A stretch of 18,414 nt of DNA from Candidatus Helarchaeota archaeon (lineage in GTDB: Archaea; Asgardarchaeota; Lokiarchaeia; Helarchaeales; HEL-GB-A): positions 1 to 18,414 of the forward strand of contig JAEOSY010000315.1 in the NCBI GenBank assembly GCA_016840125.1, written 5' to 3'. The notes beneath the pieces were generated by a model. The model had not been told where the DNA came from. It did not search any database and was given only the letters and a program-made list of their open reading frames with translations. How positions within the stretch are numbered: the stretch's first letter is position 1; each line of letters opens with the position of its first letter. Below are positions 13,943 through 18,414 of this stretch, one piece after another. Position numbers and translations under genes: made by a program.

Positions 13943-15367
13943 TTATAAATTGTCAGCAAATTCATTGGTACGTGTTATGAAATCTATGGCGAAAATAGTT
14001 AGACATATCTTTGTTCTTATTATAAACCGATCCTCCTCTGGTATGGTTATTATTCCCTTATCCTCTAACTCTGTACGACTCCGATTAAATCGTCCCAAGT
14101 GGAGCGAATCAGAACCCCCCTCGATTCTCGCAATATCTTTGATAGATACGCAAGTACGTGAAGGCGATAATCTGCCGACTTCTGGAGTTCGGGATAAAAA
14201 TAATTCATAAATTCGTTTCAGACTGTCTAAAAACTCGCATGCACTATAAGATAAGGGTACATACGTTCGTCCTTTCCATCCATAGCTTATCTTTCCCCCT
14301 GTTCTTACAGATCCAACAATCCCTCTTGGATTTCGTACAGGAACATGAACTAACTGTCTGAACACTCTATTAACTTTGGAGCTTAAGGACGTTTTCTCTA
14401 TCATCGGTTTTCTCCCCTCGTAATGGATATGAGGTGTCAGCGATGGATGCTTTCTCACTTTCTCTACCACATCCGCCACATAAACCATACGGTAAAATCG
14501 GGGTAGCATTTCCATAATGGTCTCCTCAATAATTCGGGTGGTTAGTTCCGTTAAAGTCTCTTGCCTCTGACACTTTGGGTAAATTCGGTTAGTATCTTCC
14601 TCCAAGTTCGAGATCAACCGAATTAACTTTTCATAAATGATGTTAAAAGCCCTCTCTTTGGGGATATAGCTGTACGCAACGCCTGGTGTTCCGAACTCCC
14701 CTTTTAGTGGAGTGTAAATTGTTATATTCGGGGATTCAAGCAACTTTTCAGCTATTTCTCCCTTGTAAACATCCTGATACATGCTGAACGTATGCTTCTT
14801 TATACAACTTTCTAATCCCTTGAGAGAAAACCGATAGTATACACCCCTCCCACTACGGGGAACAACCCGTGTAAAGCTCTCACGCGGAAAAGCACGAAAT
14901 AAATTTGGTGTCCAAATAAATAGAATTTTGACTTTATCATGATCTCCTTCAGCAGAATTTAGTCCAATTACTCGCATTGCCTCTGATGGAGAGTCAAAGG
15001 TACTTTCCATTCGGTATTTTTGCATTTCAGTAAAACTCATTACAGGATCATTTTTATATTCAATCCATAAGTTACGCCCTATATTCGTATCACTATGAAT
15101 AATCCTAAAATCCGCCCCCAGTGTTCCGCGAGTTTCTGCACTCCCTCCAAGAACTAGTTCATCTACTACCCAGTACCCCTCACGTTCTCCTCTCAATAAA
15201 CACGCGGTATAGAATTCACCCTCACTAGGTGTAAGATACTGAGGGGGAATAAATCGCGTCTTGCAATGCTGGCATCTTACACTAATCGCTGATCCAAATT
15301 CTCTAGTTGGGATGAATACCCGCTTTCCACAAGAAGGACAATCAACCCAAATTCCTTTAATCCCCAG
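13943..15367 (-). CDS. Zinc-ribbon protein with putative PD-(D/E)xK nuclease domain and winged-helix tail; probable CTG start
   Basis: I do not recognise a named family. Read from CTG at 15365-15367 the protein has 474 residues. It opens with a four-cysteine zinc ribbon (CPSC at 10-13, CQHC at 32-35). Next comes a segment resembling a restriction-type nuclease site, GADFRII with Asp86 and LWIEYKND with Glu103 and Lys105, then ILFIWTPNLF. A long charged central region follows, with a C-terminal winged-helix-like domain (VSIKDIARIEGG, FNRSRTELEDKGIITIPEE). The frame has no ATG, GTG or TTG before codon 58 (TTG at 15194-15196). An in-frame TAA lies just before the CTG, and a perfect GGAGGT sits seven bases upstream. 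A start at codon 58 would discard the zinc ribbon. Inferred role: DNA recognition or cleavage. It may share a message with the helical-repeat and macro genes. Confidence 0.7.
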   Translation of the reverse strand: MGIKGIWVDCPSCGKRVFIPTREFGSAISVRCQHCKTRFIPPQYLTPSEGEFYTACLLRGEREGYWVVDELVLGGSAETRGTLGADFRIIHSDTNIGRNLWIEYKNDPVMSFTEMQKYRMESTFDSPSEAMRVIGLNSAEGDHDKVKILFIWTPNLFRAFPRESFTRVVPRSGRGVYYRFSLKGLESCIKKHTFSMYQDVYKGEIAEKLLESPNITIYTPLKGEFGTPGVAYSYIPKERAFNIIYEKLIRLISNLEEDTNRIYPKCQRQETLTELTTRIIEETIMEMLPRFYRMVYVADVVEKVRKHPSLTPHIHYEGRKPMIEKTSLSSKVNRVFRQLVHVPVRNPRGIVGSVRTGGKISYGWKGRTYVPLSYSACEFLDSLKRIYELFLSRTPEVGRLSPSRTCVSIKDIARIEGGSDSLHLGRFNRSRTELEDKGIITIPEEDRFIIRTKICLTIFAIDFITRTNEFADNL

Positions 15368-15374
15368 TTAAATT

Positions 15375-15380
15375 ACCTCC
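15375..15380 (-). promoter_or_regulatory. Strong Shine-Dalgarno GGAGGT setting a CTG start
   Basis: GGAGGT on the minus strand is fully complementary to the archaeal 16S rRNA 3' end. It is followed by AATTTAA and then CTG. The 7-base spacing is ideal, and no standard start codon occurs in that frame for the next 57 codons. Confidence 0.7.
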
Positions 15381-15888
15381 ACTTACACAATTCACTTTAA
15401 ATAACTCCCAATTATCTACACACACTTCCATTTATCTCCTACCAACCCCAAACTTGAAAATATATTATTAATTATTACAAAAGCTTTCCTACAGGACTTG
15501 TATTCATTTTCGGTCAAATTTATTTTACTCGCAATCACATAACTCTCTGCTGAAAATGATAAAAAAGCTTCACGTTTTTATGTCGGTATTTCAGTACCAA
15601 TCAACTTATAGAAAATTCGTCAACACTCCCGTACATTGTGAGTCATTTTCATTGTTAACAATAATGGGGGTAAAATCCCTGTATTAGTACCCTTTTGGTA
15701 ATAACCTATTACAATAGGCAACGTTAAAAATTAATACAAAAAATCTTATTATTCTCAAATCAATTTTTTTTGATCTTGAAGGAAACTGAACATTTCCATA
15801 ATAAACTGAAATCCATGGAGGAGAGTACCAAGATCAAGATGGACATCGAGCTGCTCGGTACAAGGGATTTAAAAAGAAACATGAAGCG
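15381..15888. other. Gene-poor stretch between the nuclease and surface-protein genes
   Basis: About 500 bases contain no secure gene. Positions 15385-15480 hold the AT-rich upstream region of the nuclease gene. Positions 15666-15718 hold a cluster of small inverted repeats. Positions 15770-15888 have an open plus-strand frame from TTG, coding for charged peptide (MEESTKIKMDIELLGTRDLK), with higher GC than its surroundings. It lacks a Shine-Dalgarno and runs into the antisense of the surface-protein gene, so it may be a remnant of a lost gene. Confidence 0.4.
15684..15718. repeat. Two adjacent inverted repeats
   Basis: TTAGTACC and GGTAATAA (15684-15691 and 15697-15704) match in 7 of 8 pairs around CTTTT. 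Directly after, CCTATTACAATAGG (15705-15718) is a palindrome except for its two central bases. They could be an operator, a transcript hairpin or a recombination site; they lie upstream of no identified gene start. Confidence 0.5.
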
Positions 15889-17019
15889 TCATTTGCGTTT
15901 TTTACGGAGGAACCTCACGACAGCAGCAATACCCGCGATAGCAACAATGCTTCCCAGTATCACGACGGGCATTATATAGGGATTTCCGGGGTGTTCGATT
16001 TCCACGACCCCCGTCGTGCTTGTTTCCAAGCCCTCGTGATCCCACGTCGTCAGGTTGAAATTATAAGTGCCCGGTTCCAAGTGATCCAACGGGACGAGGA
16101 AATCGTGGGACGCGATCCCCGCCGTGAAATTCACGTCGTAGGTCAAAATACCATTTATCCAGAGCTTGATCTCCTTGAGATTTCCATCAGGATCCGTGCT
16201 CGTTCCATCCAACGCCGCATTTGGATCATTCGATTTGAAGGTGTAGACCGGGAGCAAGTTGGAATGCACGGGCACGTGCAACGTTGGATTGTACGTGATG
16301 TTGATCGCGTGCACGAAAGATCTTCCCAGTCCCCAGCTGTTATTGATCGTGAGGTTGTACATGTACGTCCCGTTTGCAAGACTTGATAGGTCGTGGCTGA
16401 AATGGAAGGTTTCATTTTGATCAGGGGGAATCACTCCAGATTCCACGATTGGTCCCACGGTTAAATTCCAATACTCCATGGGCACCCCATAACCGTAGAT
16501 GGTCCCGTTAAGCCATGCTTCCCCTTCGAGTTCCTGGCGTTCGCCGAGATACTCCTCGAAATCTCTGCTGAAAATATTCAGCGCTGTTTGCATGTGAAAC
16601 ACTTGGGTGTAGCTATCATTCACCACCCCGTTCCAATCCGTGACAATCGCGCGGAGGCGGTGATTTCCATCTCCCACGGCAGGAGACCACAAAAACGAAA
16701 CTATGCTCTCGTTTACCGTAACCGCGGGCCAAGTTCTCCTATGGATAAGTGTATCATCCAACGTGATGTTGAGCTCCTTCAACCAGTTAACAGCCAATAC
16801 TTGCACGCTCAGGCTTATTAGTACTGTGCTATTCAAGAATTTTAATTCAGATCCGTCTGCCTTGAATCCTTCCCCCACGCCGACCGTGGTTGAAGAAGAC
16901 CTTAGTCGCGAGCCCTCGAGGCACGGGATATCATTGGTGACATTGCTTCCTAGTGCCATCATGGAACAAAACAACCCGAACCAGAGTAGCACTATTGTTT
17001 TCTGCATCTTATTCGACAT
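15889..17019 (-). CDS. Secreted, membrane-anchored surface glycoprotein with Ig-like domains
   Basis: From the ATG at 17017-17019 the product has 376 residues. A signal peptide is clear (MSNKMQKTIVLLWFGLFCSM, with cleavage probably near ALGS). A C-terminal anchor follows the stalk: PYIMPVVILGSIVAIAGIAAV then RFLRKKRK, giving an outside-facing protein. Between them are beta-rich repeats of Ig/cadherin-like type (HRLRAIVTDWNGVVNDSYTQ; PGTYNFNLTTWDHEG; SNDPNAALDGTSTDPDGN). About a dozen N-x-S/T sequons suggest heavy N-glycosylation. GGGAG ten bases upstream supports this ATG; a TTG one codon earlier is possible. GC is much higher than in the core of the window (30 of 60 bases at 16021-16080 against 12 of 60 at 7801-7860). 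The gene is probably a cell-envelope or adhesion protein; no enzyme domain is visible. Confidence 0.8.
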   Translation of the reverse strand: MSNKMQKTIVLLWFGLFCSMMALGSNVTNDIPCLEGSRLRSSSTTVGVGEGFKADGSELKFLNSTVLISLSVQVLAVNWLKELNITLDDTLIHRRTWPAVTVNESIVSFLWSPAVGDGNHRLRAIVTDWNGVVNDSYTQVFHMQTALNIFSRDFEEYLGERQELEGEAWLNGTIYGYGVPMEYWNLTVGPIVESGVIPPDQNETFHFSHDLSSLANGTYMYNLTINNSWGLGRSFVHAINITYNPTLHVPVHSNLLPVYTFKSNDPNAALDGTSTDPDGNLKEIKLWINGILTYDVNFTAGIASHDFLVPLDHLEPGTYNFNLTTWDHEGLETSTTGVVEIEHPGNPYIMPVVILGSIVAIAGIAAVVRFLRKKRK

Positions 17020-17069
17020 CAAGACAAAGCTCCCTTTATTTTTTCACTAATAAACATGCTTATTCACAT

Positions 17070-17080
17070 CATATAAAAAT
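17070..17080 (-). promoter_or_regulatory. TATA box of the surface-protein gene
   Basis: On the minus strand this reads ATTTTTATATG. Transcription would start near 17047 and give a leader of about 28 nt containing the GGGAG Shine-Dalgarno at 17030-17034. On the plus strand it is only about 23 bases before the ATG at 17098, so it could drive that ORF only as a leaderless message. Confidence 0.5.
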
Positions 17081-17097
17081 AATCTAGTTATAGGAGT

Positions 17098-17379
17098 ATG
17101 GGTGACCACCAAAAATATATCGATCGAGCACCCTGTGTTTCTGCAGCCTATTATAATGTAGCATGTGTCCATCTAGAAAAGGCACAAAGAAAATTCCCCG
17201 TGCATTCTTTAGCTGATATTAAAGCCGCCGAGATACTTTTTCAAAATTGTTATGACCGAATGAAGAAAGCCGAAGAAGATTGTAAAAAATTGAAAAGAAA
17301 ACCAATTGATCCCTCTAAGTTAGGTGATATAAAACCTGATTTAATAATTTCTGAACCTGAACCTCTATTTTATCCCTAA
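17098..17379 (+). CDS. Truncated paralogue of the helical-repeat gene (C-terminal 93 codons)
   Basis: The 93-residue ORF matches residues 117-209 of the helical-repeat protein at 13204-13833 from end to end, without gaps. Both start MGDHQKYIDRAPCVSAAYYN, share DPSKLG, and end EPEPLFYP. DNA similarity continues a few bases upstream (AGGAGTATGGG in both) and then stops abruptly at about 17088, so the AGGAGT before this ATG is inherited coding sequence rather than an evolved ribosome-binding site. It is inverted relative to the full-length copy. Many differences are third-position or conservative, so the two diverged under selection before truncation. It lacks the N-terminal repeats and is either a gene fragment left by rearrangement or a small single-hairpin protein. 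It converges on thpR, seven bases away. Confidence 0.6.
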   Translation: MGDHQKYIDRAPCVSAAYYNVACVHLEKAQRKFPVHSLADIKAAEILFQNCYDRMKKAEEDCKKLKRKPIDPSKLGDIKPDLIISEPEPLFYP

Positions 17380-17386
17380 TTAAAAA

Positions 17387-17941
17387 TCACACCTGAATTT
17401 GTTTAAGTGTGTTATAAATCGGACCACTCGGTGTTAGATCACTCTTTTTTAATTGAAATGCATTGACATTCATTTCACCAAATAAATGGTTATGCCACTT
17501 TTGAAGAGTTTGAATCAGAGATTTCCTATCTCGCACAAATTTTATTCGTCCAATTGTTAGATGCGGCGAAAATTTCCGTTTTTCTGGTTTAAACCCTAGA
17601 TCCTTTAAATTTTCATTTAAAAAGGTTGTAATTGAAGCAAGTTCATCCCTTCCTTCAGAAATTCCAACCCATATTACTCTGGGGCGTGAAGCCGGGAACG
17701 AACCGACATTTATTAAAGAGATTGGGAATGCAGAAAATGAAACTTTCTTCATAACTGAAAAAATTTCATCAATAAGCGATGGATCAATATTTCCAAGAAA
17801 CTTTAATGTGAAATGAAGATTTTCAGTCTCTACAAACTTTATTCGTGCATCTATCGGTTTCAATACCTCTTGGAATTGGAGAATTTTTCTAATAATTTCT
17901 GATTTTTTTATTTCAATACACAAAAAACATCTCAGGGACAT
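17387..17941 (-). CDS. thpR: RNA 2',3'-cyclic phosphodiesterase (2'-5' RNA ligase family)
   Basis: The 184-residue protein is a two-histidine (2H) phosphoesterase. Its two HxTx motifs are HFTL (His43, Thr45), within NLHFTLKFLG, and HLTI (His127, Thr129), within FSPHLTIGRI. The opening RCFLCIEI and the RPRVIWVGI strand (87-95) are family landmarks, and length is normal. Known members open 2',3'-cyclic phosphates, such as those at tRNA-half ends, and show reversible 2'-5' ligase activity in vitro. That would fit an organism that splices tRNA through cyclic-phosphate intermediates, as the two-intron tRNA-Gly here would require. The ATG at 17939-17941 is the natural start. Only 18 bases separate it from the stop of the TnpB gene upstream, so transcription may come from within or through that element. 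Confidence 0.92.
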   Translation of the reverse strand: MSLRCFLCIEIKKSEIIRKILQFQEVLKPIDARIKFVETENLHFTLKFLGNIDPSLIDEIFSVMKKVSFSAFPISLINVGSFPASRPRVIWVGISEGRDELASITTFLNENLKDLGFKPEKRKFSPHLTIGRIKFVRDRKSLIQTLQKWHNHLFGEMNVNAFQLKKSDLTPSGPIYNTLKQIQV

Positions 17942-17959
17942 AGTACTAGGAAGTTTAGC

Positions 17960-18414
17960 TTACTTTGTATAAAACTTTATACTCTTTAAGTTTACTTCAC
18001 CAGTTGATACGCCCCCCATCTGTCTATCGTCCGCCTGAGTGGCTTTCGATAATGCGTGTGTCGATGGGTTCAAGTTAGCAAGCTGCTTTAATTGTGTGAA
18101 ATCTTGCTCTTTCTTCGAAAATTTCACGGCAATGGGGACTAACTCTATTCCCTCTATCCCGTCCTTCGAGAATTTCGGGAAGGCATTGCGGAGGATATTA
18201 AATGCGCCATTCACATCCGCATTGATAACCCGTCCATCAGCTGTTTTAAATAGCCCATGGGAAACTTTCCCAGCACCCCCCTCTTCTTTCGAGCGATACA
18301 CACCCCGCTGACCTAGGTAAATATCATGGTGTTCGATCGTCTCATCATCCAGGAACGAGCATTTGGAAGTGTGGCTTTCATCCACCAAGCACACTTCGAT
18401 CCCTGCGATTTCCG
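17960..18414 (-). CDS. tnpB: TnpB (IS200/IS605-type RNA-guided nuclease), C-terminal part, 5' end beyond window
   Basis: The frame is open to the window edge, so the N-terminus lies outside. The visible 151 residues carry the TnpB C-terminus. GIEVCLVDESHTSKCSFLDDE is the strand plus the start of the zinc-finger region, HGLFKTADGR follows, and INADVNGAFNILRNAF carries the last RuvC aspartate (the D of NADVNGA). This is the TnpB subtype with TSKCSFLD in place of the usual CSxCG, so its zinc finger is reduced. Family knowledge: TnpB is an omega-RNA-guided DNA nuclease carried by IS200/IS605 and IS607 elements. The guide RNA usually overlaps the 3' end of tnpB and the element's right end. No TnpA is in the window. 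A hairpin overlaps the last codons, and thpR follows within 18 bases. Confidence 0.9.
   Translation of the reverse strand, partial: EIAGIEVCLVDESHTSKCSFLDDETIEHHDIYLGQRGVYRSKEEGGAGKVSHGLFKTADGRVINADVNGAFNILRNAFPKFSKDGIEGIELVPIAVKFSKKEQDFTQLKQLANLNPSTHALSKATQADDRQMGGVSTGEVNLKSIKFYTK
17967..17982. repeat. Inverted repeat in the last codons of tnpB
   Basis: GTATAAA and TTTATAC flank two bases (AC). The position at the very 3' end of tnpB fits the right-end hairpin or omega-RNA scaffold of an IS200/IS605 element, but AT-rich palindromes also occur by chance. Confidence 0.5.

Noticed and set aside
13943..15196. TTG at 15196 as start of the nuclease-like protein
   Set aside because: It would discard a well-formed four-cysteine zinc ribbon and ignore the perfect GGAGGT seven bases before the CTG.
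15991..16386. Plus-strand ORF rich in Arg, Ile and Val
   Set aside because: It is the antisense shadow of the surface-protein gene. The minus strand has a signal peptide, sequons and a membrane anchor.
17098..17379. Independent gene with its own evolved ribosome-binding site
   Set aside because: The AGGAGT before its ATG is also present as codons Arg-Ser inside the full-length paralogue, so it is inherited sequence. The spacing of one base is also poor.

Overview
The window looks like chromosomal DNA from an AT-rich archaeon, most probably an Asgard archaeon (Loki- or Heimdallarchaeia-like). The evidence is archaeal information genes (a Trm-G10-type tRNA methyltransferase, RNase Z, an archaeal EF-2-type GTPase and an intron-containing tRNA), TATA-type promoters, and two eukaryote-like families often expanded in Asgards: a roadblock/LC7 protein and an Rpn11/CSN5-like JAMM protease. 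The lineage call is an inference from gene content.

Layout. Positions 1-900 hold two small unrecognised ORFs: a helical protein on the minus strand and a three-helix membrane protein on the plus strand. Positions 946-5189 hold the C-terminal half of a HerA-like ATPase without a Walker A motif, a PP-loop ATPase of the N-acetyl-sugar amidotransferase type, and a convergent B12-binding radical SAM protein. Positions 5324-9495 form a compact tRNA/translation operon: tRNA G10 methyltransferase, RNase Z, and a divergent EF-2 paralogue whose diphthamide loop is not recognisable. Facing it is tRNA-Gly(CCC), whose sequence only folds properly if two introns are removed, 14 nt in the anticodon loop and 27 nt in the variable loop. 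Positions 9710-12374 hold a DUF2100-like protein, a roadblock protein and the JAMM protease with a helical C-terminal domain.

From about 12.4 to 17.1 kb the base composition shifts to visibly higher GC. All genes here lie on the minus strand: a zinc-ribbon/putative PD-(D/E)xK nuclease that seems to start at CTG, a helical-repeat protein, a macro-domain protein and, separately, a glycosylated-looking surface protein. A 93-codon inverted, truncated copy of the helical-repeat gene sits at the far edge (17.1 kb), so this block looks like an inserted or rearranged accessory island. The window ends with thpR (2',3'-cyclic phosphodiesterase) and the C-terminal part of an IS200/IS605-type TnpB that runs off the edge.

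Working together: the methyltransferase, RNase Z, EF-2 paralogue, tRNA-Gly and ThpR all concern tRNA processing or translation. The macro, helical-repeat and nuclease genes are the best candidate for an undescribed accessory system, although no function can be assigned from sequence alone.
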